Translations under genes and position numbers: made by a program
The notes under the pieces: model-generated
What the model saw: the letters and a program-made list of their open reading frames with translations, nothing else
Told to the model about the DNA's origin: nothing
Databases searched by the model: none
DNA from: Membranipora membranacea
Taxonomy: Eukaryota > Bryozoa > Gymnolaemata > Cheilostomatida > Membraniporidae
Assembly (NCBI GenBank): GCA_914767715.1
Contig: OU612069.1
Location: 14,939,387-15,003,386 of the forward strand
DNA length: 64,000 nucleotides
Reading direction: 5' to 3'
Part shown: one piece after another, positions 11,138 to 22,450 of the stretch
How positions within the stretch are numbered: position 1 is the stretch's first letter
Layout of the letters: each line of letters opens with the position of its first letter

Positions 11138-12768
11138 GAGATCATTGAAGATGATGCAAGCAATTCAGAACACATGTTCAACAAAATATTTGGGGGATCA
11201 AGAAACTATTCCCCATCAGCACCCCCGACATCAACCCTAAATTCTGACATTCCTTTATACAACATCCAGCTCCAAGAGCTGAATCTACCCATCACAATTA
11301 AGGAGATATAACAAGCACTTACCAAACTGAAAACCTCAGGGAAAAGCGCTGACTTTGACGGTATCCATCCACAAAATGCTTAAACAGGGTCAAAACTTCT
11401 TTCTGATTGCCCTGCACTGCTTATTCAACAAGGTTCTCTCGACCCATCAATGGCCATGGAACTCGTCAAATCTAGTCATTTTCCTAAGGAAACCCAGGAA
11501 GACAGACTACAAAGATGTCAGCTTGTACAGACCCATCACAATAAGCTCTCACGTTGGAAAAACACTAGAAAGAATAATGGAACAACGTCCCAGATCCCTA
11601 GCTGAAATCTGGTCACTAATACCAAATTCACAATTCGGATTTAGACAGGGAAGAAGCACCTTGATGTACTTACTCAACCTTCTGACTGAAACCACACACT
11701 ACACTAAAAGCAAATTATGTACTGCTGCACTGTTCTTAAACCTGCAGAAGGCCTTTGACACAGTCAATCACCAACACATGCATAACCGTCTGCAAGAATT
11801 AGGACTGGAAGGCAACTACCTCCATGTCATTGACTCCTTTCTCACCAAGAGAAGAATCAGCCTCAAAATCAACAATCACATCCACCCAGCATCGAAGTGT
11901 CAGATAGGCCTCCCCCGAGGGAGCGTGCTATCTCCACTCCTCTTTATTATATACATAAGGGAAATGCTGTCAAACATAGATGGTACAGGATTACAATATG
12001 CCGATGACTGCACTGTCTTGATGACCGGAAAAGACTCTACTGAACTTCAGATGAAAATTGAAAACAACTGCCAACAGATACAAACCTGGATGGACCGTTG
12101 GAACCTACTCATCAACTACAAGAAATTGTGGTAGTCAATGAAGATATCACACCCCCAATTATAAATGCTACCACCATACAAATCTCTACCTCCTCAAAGG
12201 TTCTTGGTAAAGCTATTGATAACCAACTAACCTTTTGAAAAACAATACAGCATAAGTACTAAATGTCTGACTCAATGTATGAATATGCTGAAACCGTTCA
12301 TCTATGCTGGGCGCAACCCAGAAACCTCAAAGAAAATACTCACACAAGTGATCATGCCAAACGCACTGTATGGTGCCTCTCTATGGGACTGCAAGACAAA
12401 GATCTCCCTACATACTCATATAAAACTTCTCCTTGGAGCTCATTACAACCCCCCCCCCCAGCAAATCGCTTCACCTGATGACGATATCCTACCTATAAAT
12501 CTAGTTTACACAAAAGAAAGATTGAAGCTAACCAGAGGACTTGTCAAAACAGATAACTTATCCATGCTCACAGACACACCTCGTAGCTCGCTCACCTTGA
12601 AATTCCTGTCGGACATAAAGAAGATAGTCCATCGGACAACAAAAACAAATAATCTACAACAGTCGGATCTCACAAGATGCAAGATCAACAAATGCATAAT
12701 TACAGAATGGACAAGCCAATGGAGTGCACAACTCAAGAACGGGATATGCCCATATGGCCTATTCCCAT
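11138..12768 (+). pseudogene. LINE ORF2, reverse transcriptase and C-terminal part
   Basis: Reverse transcriptase motifs in order: YRPITISSHVGKTLERIM, NSQFGFRQGRSTL, ALFLNLQKAFDTVNH (first catalytic Asp replaced by Asn in FLNLQ), GLPRGSVLSPLLFIIYI, then LQYADDCTVL with the YADD catalytic pair. The main open segment is 11355-12134. A further segment from 12279 (FIYAGRNPE ... MPNALYGASLWD) matches the post-RT region of Jockey/CR1 LINEs. Stops and frame changes separate the pieces. After about 12768 the plus-strand frame only shadows the antisense lectin exon. Confidence 0.9.
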
Positions 12769-15036
12769 CTATGGAGCCAGAACATTTATTCCACAAACCA
12801 CTGCCTGAGCTTCCATACTTCCATACAATCTTCCATACAAGGCAGTATTGCAGGTAATGTGAGCAGAAGCTTCGAGCTGTCCATGTATGCGTCCACATAA
12901 ATTATCCTCTTCAACCGTGAAGAGAATGGTGTCAACAGTGTCTGCTACTGTTATCAGAAGATTCTGTGCTTTATACCAAGTAACTACAAGATTAGAAAAT
13001 AACCACACTTATTTATTCTCTATCAGGTAAAATTTGCTCATTCCTACTTTCCTACAAGAATACAAGATTTAAATCGACCTGTCAAAATGGTGAGGGTCAG
13101 TTTAGTGGCTTAAGTAATTTGCTTGCTCTAACTGCCCCGTATGTTTTTGTTGGATATAACATATACAGGTTGACATATGAGCTGACATTGTTTTATCCCT
13201 ATCCTATTATACTACCTTTGGCACTTCTGTTGATCAGGATGACAGATTGAATACAATAACTGGAATCAAGGTCAACTCTCCACAATCCTGCAGGGTTTCC
13301 GGTGCTTGTATGAAAGAAGGTGTTGATGTCCCCGTCGATGCCTTCCTGTGCTAGGTACACGGTAGGATTGTAGGCGGTGCTCATTGTTGCAATCTTGCCT
13401 GAATTATAAATAATGCCTAAGGGTTTAGCTAATGAGTATCATGGATTCCCATTGTTTAGAAATATTGTAATATGGTGTGGAAGTGTGGTGCCACAAGACT
13501 AGGGGTGGAACGGATCAGGGTTAGGCAACCTTGGATCGGATATCGGATTGGTCGATAAATTCAACCTCGGATCGGATCCGGATAACGCGTACAAACGCCA
13601 AGTCCAAACAGCTGTACTCTTGCACCATAATATACAGCTAAGGTCATTGAATACATGGATAAACAGCGTCAACAATCTTTTCCCTGAACCATTACCCTAA
13701 TTTAAATGCGCATGTATCTGCTTGGATATAATACTTTACAAGGACCAACTTATCACTCAAACAGCCACGGTGCAAGGATCACACAAACAGTTTATTTGAA
13801 AGTATCATTTAATGAGTACAAAGATCTCTTGACTCAATATGCCAGGATCACTCCAACCAATGAGGTTTAGTTCATTGCTCAAACCCCGATGTTTGTAATC
13901 ACTGAGTTTGAACAAACTCCCTGCACATAGGATAGGAATTGTCCTCCTACTTTGAAGAAGAGGATAACCTTGTACATTAAACTAGATAGTTTGTTACAGG
14001 GAACATCATTGGACATAAATTATGTCCTTATTCACAACGATCCGAGTAAAGATGCTTCTCTCAATTTCAGCAGAAAAACACATCCATCAAATTTAATCAG
14101 CAACAATATAATTAGCTATGAAAATAAGATAGGTATTGATTGCCTATTGATCACCACTGAGTGCTTTCAGTCAAACTCCATTATCTAATCTGAACCACAA
14201 ATTAATGACTATCATACTTCTTTCCTTGTCATTTTTAGTGAGATAAATGATGCTTAGTAAGTATTGATTAAAAACGTATCCTCTCGGATCAGAAATAACA
14301 CATATCCGATCCGGTTTGTGGTTGAATCCGAGGTCAAATATCCGAAATTCAACTCCAACCTCAAGAGGTCGTTCCACCCCTACACAAGACTCTTGAGCTC
14401 TGGCCCCAAGTAGGGAGAGATTTTTGTTGCATTGCTTTAGCTTTTGAATGAATCTGTCTTATAAAAGGCGGGAAGCAATATTAGAATTGATTTAATATTC
14501 GCTATCATCAATCACACACTGATTGACACTCAAATATTATGCTCTAACTGTGATCTTTAACATTTCTAACCATCGGTACTGATCAGAATAAGAGAAATTA
14601 TCGATAGCTTACTTGGATCACAGTTGCTTATAAAAACAAAATTGAAATACTTTAGACTCTTAGCGAACACTTACCAATTGCTAAGTTACTTATTGGTTGT
14701 GATAGTCTAGGTTGATTCACTTCATCAGATTTAGCGAACAACTCTGTTGTATTCTCTCCCAGAGACATCAGTGATGTTTGGTTCTCGATCCAAAATGTAA
14801 CAGGTTTCATTCTGAAAGTTGAACGCTTCGGATATCTGATCAATCCGCAGGAACAGGGACGCACACTCTAGGTCAGTGTTGGTGATGAATGATTTACTGT
14901 TCCGGCATAATCGATCATTGTGTAGCCTTACTTGCTGAAACGTGGCCGAGATAGCTTTGGTCAAAAATGGTTCTATGTAGGTAAGACCCCCAGAGAAAAC
15001 AAAAGTCAGTAGCAGTTGAAACTTGTGAGCTAGCAT
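12769..15036 (-). CDS. secreted PAN-like / F-type lectin protein
   Basis: Three minus-strand exons: 15036-14675, 13398-13216, 12983-12769. Exon 1 starts MLAHKFQLLLTFVFSGG, a plausible signal peptide, followed by a PAN/apple-like stretch (LECASLFLRIDQISEAFN ... TCYIL). Its 3' end reads SNLAIG and splices in phase to KIATMSTAYNP. Exon 2 has EGIDGDINTFFHTS and AGLWRVDL; exon 3 has ASAHITCNTALYGRL and VVCGINVLA. Together these follow the F-type lectin (fucolectin/F5-8C) fold from its ATxS start to its C-terminal strand. Expected role: extracellular fucose-type glycan binding. Oddity: the PAN frame and the frame leading into SNLAIG differ by one base between about 14800 and 14735, so exon 1 carries an indel, a missed mini-intron, or the gene is dying. 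The stop codon (12769-12771) lies at the LINE border. Confidence 0.75.
13500..14382. mobile_element. 883-bp hAT-type non-autonomous element in lectin intron 1
   Basis: Terminal inverted repeats TAGGGGTGGAACG / CGTTCCACCCCTA and an exact 8-bp target duplication CACAAGAC (13492-13499 and 14383-14390), both hallmarks of hAT elements. The subterminal parts are rich in GGATCGGATA / TATCCGATCC units. No transposase frame. Confidence 0.9.
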
Positions 15037-15239
15037 CGTGTTGCAATTTCGCGAGTTGAATTGAGAGTAAAATATGTCCTCCTAAAACTGACAACAAAAT
15101 TAAACCGTAAATGATTTCAGTTTTATAGTATGGTAATGGCAGGGGACTGCTCTCTGTGGAGTTAGATTCAGTTGACGAATTGAAAAAGGCCTTGATGTGA
15201 TGTCTCACGTTAAGCTATTAATCCAATTTGAACTTATGA

Positions 15240-15500
15240 ATTATTTATTTTATTAGCTTTAAGACATAAGAAATCATTAAACCTGTGTAAGCCTATTGAA
15301 ACAATTGTAGGACTGGGAAGTATTTGCACATTATCGTCTATAAATCATCTATCTGAACAAGCTGCTTAATAAACCAGTCTCTCCCTGTTGTCTCAATACT
15401 TGAACGGATAAGACATCACACATACCTGCATAAAAACTCTGCTAACAAACTAAACTAAGCGACCACTGACCTTAGATTTCATTTTAGATTAGATTTCATC
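15240..15500 (+). repeat. dispersed repeat family A, copy 2
   Basis: Second copy of the repeat at 3795-4055, same orientation, with many substitutions and small gaps. No coding capacity. Confidence 0.7.
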
Positions 15501-15521
15501 CATAGACATAACAGTAAACCT

Positions 15522-15969
15522 AGACAGGACACCATATACAGCTGAAGTGAGGCACTTAATTGTGGGTAACATCATTGGAAGGTGGAGAGGCGATGATCCC
15601 ATCATTGATTTACTGTCCATAATCCAGATTTTTTTGTTCATAACTCGATCAATTTTGATCGAATTTTGAATTTGAAAATTGCTTTACAACCGGCTGCATC
15701 TTTTTATCAACTTGATGTTATTTTTTTCTTCAAAAAGTTGTTTTTGCTTAAAATTAGTATCAAACTGTTCAGGACAAGCTGCTAAACCTATAGTAATTTT
15801 TAAACTCAAGATCCGATCAAAATTGATTGAGTTATTGACAAAAAACCTGGATATTGGATAGCAAATCAATGATAGCATCGTTGCTTCTACACCTTCCAAT
15901 CTCGTTACATTACCCACAATAACTTTCCTCAGTGCCTCAATACTAATGCTCCATATAGTGTCCTGCCTT
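15522..15969. mobile_element. foldback / MITE-like element, about 450 bp
   Basis: Left arm GACAGGACACCATATA ... AATTGTGGGTAACAT ... GGAAGGTG ... GATCCCATCATTGATTT is mirrored by the right arm (TATAGTGTCCTGCCTTA, TTACCCACAATAA, CACCTTCCAA, AAATCAATGATAGC). The centre holds a second inverted pair around GATCAATTTTGATCG. No protein coding. Confidence 0.7.
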
Positions 15970-16204
15970 ATTATTAAGTCTAGGGGGGGAGGGGGGGTTA
16001 ATATCAAACCATATGACTAAGACATGACATTGCAAGCTGTGAAAACAGACAACGCTGGCTCAAATCTGATGTCACTATCAGCAAACATTACCTCTAAGCT
16101 AATCAACTGTTCATCACTGGCAATTGCGGTATAAATGAGTTTGTTTAAAATACTGGTAAAGAGATATACTGACATACCAGATTCCACACAGGTGACTATC
16201 TATA

Positions 16205-16345
16205 TTAGGTGAATTTTTTTTTCATATTTTATTGGCATAATTTTCATTCTCAAAGAATGTTTTACGAAAAAGTTTTAAAAATGCATTAATAGTAGATTGA
16301 CAGGAAAATATTATCATGTTTTCTGTGAAAAATAATGCCCCATAT
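16205..16345 (+). repeat. dispersed repeat family B, copy 1
   Basis: About 140 bp whose reverse complement recurs at 32745-32885 in a TRPC intron. Shared pieces include CATTCTCAAAGAATGTTTT, TAATAGTAGATTGACAG and ATCATGTTTTCTGTGAAAAA. Confidence 0.65.
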
Positions 16346-16721
16346 TGGCCATATGTTTTGGCAACTACACTTCTCAATACCTCCTGCATACCAGTAGGTT
16401 AACACTCCAAATGCCATAACTCTACGTTTAGCTGGTAACCACAACAACAATTTAAGGAGTATAACAGTACTATGGGAGGCAGAGATCACATATATTAGAT
16501 CAGATGATTGATGGTCACAGGTATACAATTAAATTTAAAGCACAGTTCCTGTGGTAACAAACAACTTGCTTCACATTTTGCCACAGGGTAGATCTATGAC
16601 TGATGATGGATGACTCCTTGTTATTATATTATGAAAATTGGGGCATGTGGTTATGCCCATGGTTGATGGTACAAATTATAGTCCTCACAACTAAGTATTT
16701 GTCTGCTCTTTTGTATTCATT

Positions 16722-16794
16722 GGGGGTGTAGCTCAAGTGGTAGAGCGCTCGCTTAGCATGTGAGAGGTACCGGGATCGATACCCGGCACTTCCA
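16722..16794 (+). tRNA. tRNA-Ala (anticodon AGC)
   Basis: A complete 73-base cloverleaf: acceptor GGGGGTG with CACTTCC (five Watson-Crick and two G-U pairs) plus discriminator A; D arm GCTCAAGTGGTAGAGC; anticodon stem CTCGC/GTGAG with loop TTAGCAT; T arm CCGGG-ATCGATA-CCCGG. No intron, no encoded CCA, no SINE body after it. It therefore looks like a real gene; a recent tRNA-type retrocopy is the alternative. Confidence 0.9.
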
Positions 16795-17553
16795 AATTTT
16801 GGCAGATTTAGCGGTCAGGACCCACTGTTTGGATGAGATGACGCCACTTTTTGCGCAACGGAACACACAGCAGACTCGGCAAGTTTTATTTATTTTTTAA
16901 GGTTATCCTCGAACTGTCCCTAAAGATAGAACCCAGACCCATCACAATTGCAATACGCCTATAGATGAGAGGTAAGGGGACAAACATACACTTCACTGCC
17001 AGCACAGCGCTAGGTGCAGAGGATAGGTTCATCATGCAACAAGTTTGTGACAGTAAAAAACATTTGTTTAAGTCTTCTTTGCTTTAGGCAAATAACGCTG
17101 CTAAATCTCCATCCAATGACTGAAACTGAAACCACGAGTGGTAAATAATTTACGAAAAGGATGTATCAGGATGAAAGCTTTGATAAATTGAAAATGTAAA
17201 ATAATGTATTTGTTCTGCATGTGTTATAACATCAATGTGATTGCTCTAAATTACACCATCTCTAACATATGTGTGGTTGTCATATCTATCAGTCTATTTG
17301 CAGTAACTCGCTTTTTGCTTTCATTATCCATGTAATAACCAACTTAATTTATTAATTAATTATTTAAATCATCAATAATTAATTAAATGATAAAAGATGA
17401 TTAATTTATTCATATTTTGTCACAAAATTGATTGATAGGTGAGATTAGTGTTTCAGACTAAAATTTGATATTAGGTATTAGGTTTATTTTACATCCTCTA
17501 TCACAATTATCCAACAAATCTGGATGCTTTGAGAGCTGTTTGGCATTTGAAAA
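16795..17553. other. intergenic, no gene seen
   Basis: AT-rich sequence between the tRNA and the second LINE, with a very AT-rich TTAATTAATTATTTAAAT stretch near 17342-17395. No coding segment or repeat recognised. Confidence 0.5.
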
Positions 17554-19440
17554 TTATTGTAAATAGATAAAACTGTTGTTCCGAAACATCATAAAGTAAT
17601 TGAAAAAACTAAGTTGCCTTTTCACTGTGTGGCATCTGGCAGGTCTGAAAAAGTACTTCGAGCGAGAGGACAGTATATTGTGGTTAAAAATGATTCGGTC
17701 ATACAGAGGAAGGTGTATATTATTCAAAATCTTACTAAAATGGCATTCAGAGATATCAAATAAAAACTTATTTAGCTTTGGTAAATCGAGAGCTATTAGG
17801 GCCTCATCATAATTGAACTCGGGTAATATAGCATTGATGCATGATTTCTGCATATTCTCTAGTCTCTGTTTGTTAGTATCAGATAAAAAACAGTACCAAG
17901 CTGGGGCGCCATAGGTAAACACAGATCTGACATCACTGGTATAAAAAATTTTCAATCCCTCAACATTAAGGCCTATTGTATTGAGTTTCTTCATCAAAAG
18001 TAGTCAAGATCTACATTTTCTTATAATTTCATCGGTGTGGGCATTAAAATTCAGGTTCTTATCAATCTGTACGCCCAAAAATTTTGTAGCATCGCAAGGT
18101 ATTAAAACAGAATCATCAAAAGGAAAACAGACATCATGTGCGACCCGGTTGGTTAGTGTGGCATTCATAATCACCGTCTTAGAGGCATTAAGTATCATGT
18201 TTTTGGAGGCTGACCAGTCCTTAGTAGCGTTTAGAGCTGGTAGTATAGCAGATGAGTCTTGGTGGTGTGTGACTGGTATATAGAAATTTGTATCATCTGC
18301 ATACTTGACGTGATAGTAACCTTCTACTGAGAGATCATTGCAATATATTAACCATAATAGTGGACCCAGTTAAGTCCCTCATGGAGTTCCTATTTCTGAG
18401 TCAATATAGCTTGATGTTACAGCCCCATACTTGACACATTGCTTTCGATCTTGAAGAAAGTTTGCCACCAGCTTTATCAGGTTCTCATTAAATCCGAGCT
18501 GTCTCATTTAATCTATCAATATTGGTGGCTGTAGCCGATCGAAGGCCTTAGAGAAGTCGACACCAGCCAACTGCATGAACTTAGTCTTTGCTTTATCTAG
18601 TTCGAGAGTTAAGTCATCTAGTAGTTGGATTTGATATTTCTAAGAAAGCGAGGATTTAGAGATTTCTTCCAATTGTATGCTGCATTTGCTAAAATTCGTA
18701 ACTTTCAGAGAATACTTTGCAGTTGATGTTTACAATATTTCCTACGAGCATTTGATTAAAAATGTTTTGTGTCGTCATCACATCCAATGATTGAAAACAC
18801 CATTCGCCAGTTTGCTCTGTTCTAGTCAGCTTTTGTCGCCAATCTGTGTTTAGGTCATTAAAACCTCTGTTCACAGTCCTATCTTACCAATGCGTATGTC
18901 TTCCCTACTTCTGGAACCTTCTTTTCGTTAAGAGAGGAGAATTGTTTAGGTGAGAATCGAATCCTCAATCATGTCTGATCTTTTCAGGGTTGATTAATTC
19001 AGGTTGTCTTAATCTAGTCATCTAACAGTTTGATTGTTTGACCCTTTTGATTGCCTCTCACCTCGCATCGTCAGAGAAATTCACTGCTAAAGCAAAACGT
19101 ATCCATGAATCATTGTTATAATAATAATATCTATAGTCTATAGTAGATTCGGAAACCAAAGTCTGAAAATCAATGACAAAACATGATGTTATCATGATCC
19201 CCGCCCATAGCGATTGGAATAGTAATAGTTGTGATGATACAGTTTTGATCAGGGCACTTTTCTCTATGGGTATAGTAAATGTTGAAATCTGCCATCGCGT
19301 AAAGCTTCTCTTTGACCTCAGTTAGCCAGAACTCATTTAGCAGTAGGAAATCATAGTTTGAAGATAGTAGCTATAGTTCTTGAAAGTTGAGGGATCGCAT
19401 GCTGTTGAAATAATTTCTTGGATGCCTGTATTCACCACTA
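17554..19440 (-). mobile_element. second LINE, decayed, minus strand
   Basis: On the minus strand, from high to low coordinates: an endonuclease piece at about 19440-19180 (SMRSLNFQEL ... SNYDFLLLNEFWLTEVKEKL, the region that normally reads ILLTETWL); unclear sequence; then reverse transcriptase at about 18640-17554 with GVDFSKAFDRL, LGPLLWLIYCNDLS, YHVKYADDTNFYIP, and the post-RT frames MILNASKTVIMNATL ... DATKFLGVQIDKNLNF and SVFTYGAPAWYC. Several in-frame stops. Large parts of the endonuclease and linker are missing. Family: CR1/Jockey-like, different from the LINE at 4.8-12.8 kb. Confidence 0.8.
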
Positions 19441-19759
19441 GGTGATGTTATTGTTATTTATGTTGTCACTTTGTACATGTAGTCAAGCGGTTGGAGGTTT
19501 CAAAGATGAACAAGGTTTTCCAACCATACATATTCAACCAGCCATCCTTACCAACCATTATTCAACCAACCAGGGCTGATAAGCAAAGAGTAAAGTTATT
19601 ACATATTTGTTTTCAGGTGTCTTTTTTCAAAAATAGTGCTGCATGTTTTAAGTGTCAATGATCCCACATTTAAGTTTATAATCACAACTATAAGTTTGTG
19701 AGAAAAAAAGTTGATGCATTTAGCAACATGATCCTAATGAATTTGCTGTTATGAACTCT

Positions 19760-20200
19760 GTTTCTAAGGTTTTCCCCACAACTTGGTATTCCCCACAGCT
19801 CAGATTTCCCAATAGCTCAGTTTTCCCAATAAGTGGATATTCCACACAGCTTGGTTGTCCCCACAACTCAGTTTTCTCCGGAGATGGGTCTTCCCCCTCT
19901 GCTCGGTTATCCCAAGGGCTCGGATTTCCCCATAGCTGGGTATTCCAGAGCTGAGTTTTTCCCACAGCTGGGTTTCCCCATGGGTCGGTTTTCCCAATGG
20001 CTCGGTTTTCCCCAGGGCTTGGTTTTCCCAGGGCTCCGATTTCCCCATAGATGGGTTTTCCCAGAGATGGGTTTTCCCCAGAGTTTTGTTTTCCCATAGC
20101 TCGGTTTTCCCAATAGCTCGGTTTTCCCCAGGGCTGGGTTTTTCCCAGGGCTCGGATTTCCCCATATCTGGGTTTTTCCCAGAGCTGGGTTTTGTGATTA
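19760..20200. repeat. minisatellite of about 17-bp units
   Basis: Roughly 25 imperfect copies of a 16-18 bp unit, about GCTCGGTTTTCCCCATA with variants (GCTGGGTTTTCCCAGA, GGCTCGGATTTCCCC). Because the unit lacks stops, several frames stay open on both strands and give artificial Gly/Lys/Trp-rich or Phe/Pro/Gln-rich repeats; these are not proteins. Confidence 0.95.
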
Positions 20201-20229
20201 GATTTCGACTATTTCTATACATGGGTTTG

Positions 20230-21780
20230 TTGCCTATATCATGAAATTTAACACATTGACGGGAGGCTCTGTTTACAGATTCCCAACACCTCTGACATTT
20301 CTGTTTACTGTTCCAGAAAAGATGCTTGCCCTCTTATCATGTCGAGGTTTGAGACTCACTCGTAGTTATTAATCTTATGGTTGTCGGTATATTTACAGCG
20401 GTTCCAAGTAAATAATGATGACGGAGACTCAACATATGACATCTCAACCCTGAAGAGACCAGCCTGCTTCTAATCCATTCTATGCTGATCTACCTATTTT
20501 ATTTGTTAGTTAAAATAAACTTGTTTCAGTGCAAAATACTTTATTTTCATTGTATGTGAACTCATTTGCACTCATTTATACCAGTGCAGTTAATCAAAAT
20601 TAAAGGCTATAGAATAAAATAATGGCACCATCAAGTATTAGGTTGAAGGATGAACTGATGCATAAGTAGTGGCTTAAATCCTACGGTTTTTAAAGGCCGT
20701 ACAGTTCCCAACATGGCTCAGGTCACTATATTTATATTCAATGCTGTAACAGGGCCTTATTACTGAATGTTGCTGAAATCGAGCTTCGGAGTCTCTTGCA
20801 GAGGGAAATGAATGTACCTGATGCGTAGCTGGTATTTTCATTACACCATAGGCAGAAATGTCCCTGAATCCATTTCTGACCACGAATATTAATTCGCTGT
20901 GGCAAAATGTTCCTGTGCTACAAGCCTAACGCCTTAATTGAAATTAACATACTTCTTCATGTCATGCCAATGCCATGCCAATATTGCCATGGCCAATTTC
21001 TGCCATGCCGTGTTTTGGAAGATTAGGAGGCGGATGCCTAGAAATAAAATGTGATTCGTAAAAAAATGAGCAGGTACCTTAAAACTTGGCTTGATAAAGT
21101 TAACACGTTGGCTGTCGTCAGGGGGGGGGGGACCAGCCTGGGTAAATTGGGTAAACAGGGTGATTGCCATAGATGTGAGTTCGGATTAAAATGAGATTTG
21201 TCTGATTTGATTCTATTGGTCTAATGTTATGTGATCACAATGCTGAATTTGAATAAATCTACTTCACCCCAGACAGTCACTACTAGCTAAGCTTAGGTAG
21301 GTATTAGTTTTACAAACAGTGTATCATGTCAAGTGAACAGGAAATCACATCAAATCAGAAGAAGAATAAAAAAGGCAAACCGGGGACAATTCCTCGGTCA
21401 AACTAACAAAGATATTTGTGTGAGTTGCGATAGGTAGCTCGTTGTCGGAAATCCAAATTTATGAAAATGATAAATAGGTCTGTGTCGTGACCTTGAAGAG
21501 GGAACAACATATTTACACAGGCTGTCCCCAACCCAACCAATACAGCCTGCAGGAAACAATCGCAATAATCAGTAATTAGATTTTATTAGAATATACATGA
21601 GCCATGAACAAGGTAATGACTGCAAATACCACACAAAAACGCAGATATGAAAACCAACAGCCGTTTTAGGATAGCTATCTGTTACAATTGTCACATCACT
21701 AACATGTGCATACCAAATTTCCATCATACGATATAAATGGCCATTTTAATTGAGTCATGAACAAGATAAACAAAAAGATC
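20230..21780. other. intergenic, no gene seen
   Basis: No coding exon recognised on either strand. There is a 10-G run at 21121-21130 and several CCATG-rich words at 20960-21010. Short frames here have no family resemblance. Confidence 0.45.
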
Positions 21781-21784
21781 AGTT

Positions 21785-22060
21785 TCATGTACAGTGATTT
21801 CAGTTTCAATTCGTTTTTTGAACATAATGAGCACCTTTCGGATCTATTTTACGAAGCTGTCACTTTCTTTGGTTGCAGTGAACACCATCCTGATAAGTTT
21901 TATCCAGTTTGTCACCTTCTTTATATACAGTGAGCTCCTTTCGGATCATTTTCACAAAGTTTGCTACTTTCTTTAAATACAGTGTACTCCTTTCTAGTTT
22001 CATACAATTGATCACTTTTAGTCAGTCTCTTCAGATACAGTGAACATCTTTCTGACGCTG
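21785..22060 (+). repeat. degenerate tandem repeat, about 53-bp unit
   Basis: About five diverged copies of a unit containing CAGTGAACACCTTTCGGAT, CACAAAGTTTGTCAC and TTTCTTTAAATA; repeat starts lie near 21826, 21878, 21929, 21981 and 22039. Confidence 0.75.
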
Positions 22061-22450
22061 TTTGGTGTCTTCTCCTTTTCAACTGACCTTCTCTTTGTAA
22101 ATGACGGGATAGCAGGTTTGAGATCCGGAGTCGACTCTAAATTAAAATAAATATGTCTGATTTTACAATTTTTGTTTTAAAAATCATGGCACAGTGATAG
22201 CTTAACCTATTTTGCATGTGTTTCTAAATTTGTAATTTGAGACCAGCCTAGAAAAATATTGTGAATAAATAGCACAAATAGGCCTACAAGTTGAGAATCG
22301 TGTTCCTGATAATTAAAATAAGACTTTTCCAAGCAAACCAATGCCAATGGAAATGAAACATTTTCCTCAACAATTATTGCAGTAATAATAGTAAAGTGTG
22401 TTTCTCTTGCAAAGAGAATCATTTTTTTATGATTTGATTTATTTATGATT

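Larger units (their letters stand above)
4764..12768 (+). mobile_element. degenerate Jockey/CR1/I-like LINE, two elements nested in it
   Basis: A non-LTR retrotransposon with ORF1 (gag-like, zinc knuckle), an apurinic-type endonuclease and a reverse transcriptase, in that order on the plus strand. The frame is broken by stops and shifts throughout, so it is a dead copy. Two DNA elements (6139-8453 and 9248-9973) split ORF1 and the start of ORF2; removing each with one copy of its target duplication makes the LINE frame continuous. The 5' limit is uncertain (upstream of 4811). The 3' limit lies near 12768, against the last exon of the lectin gene. Confidence 0.85.

Noticed and set aside
19720-20222. 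Open frames of 88-140 codons on both strands with Gly/Lys or Phe/Pro repeats
   Set aside because: They are translations of the 17-bp minisatellite; frames are open on both strands only because the unit lacks stops.
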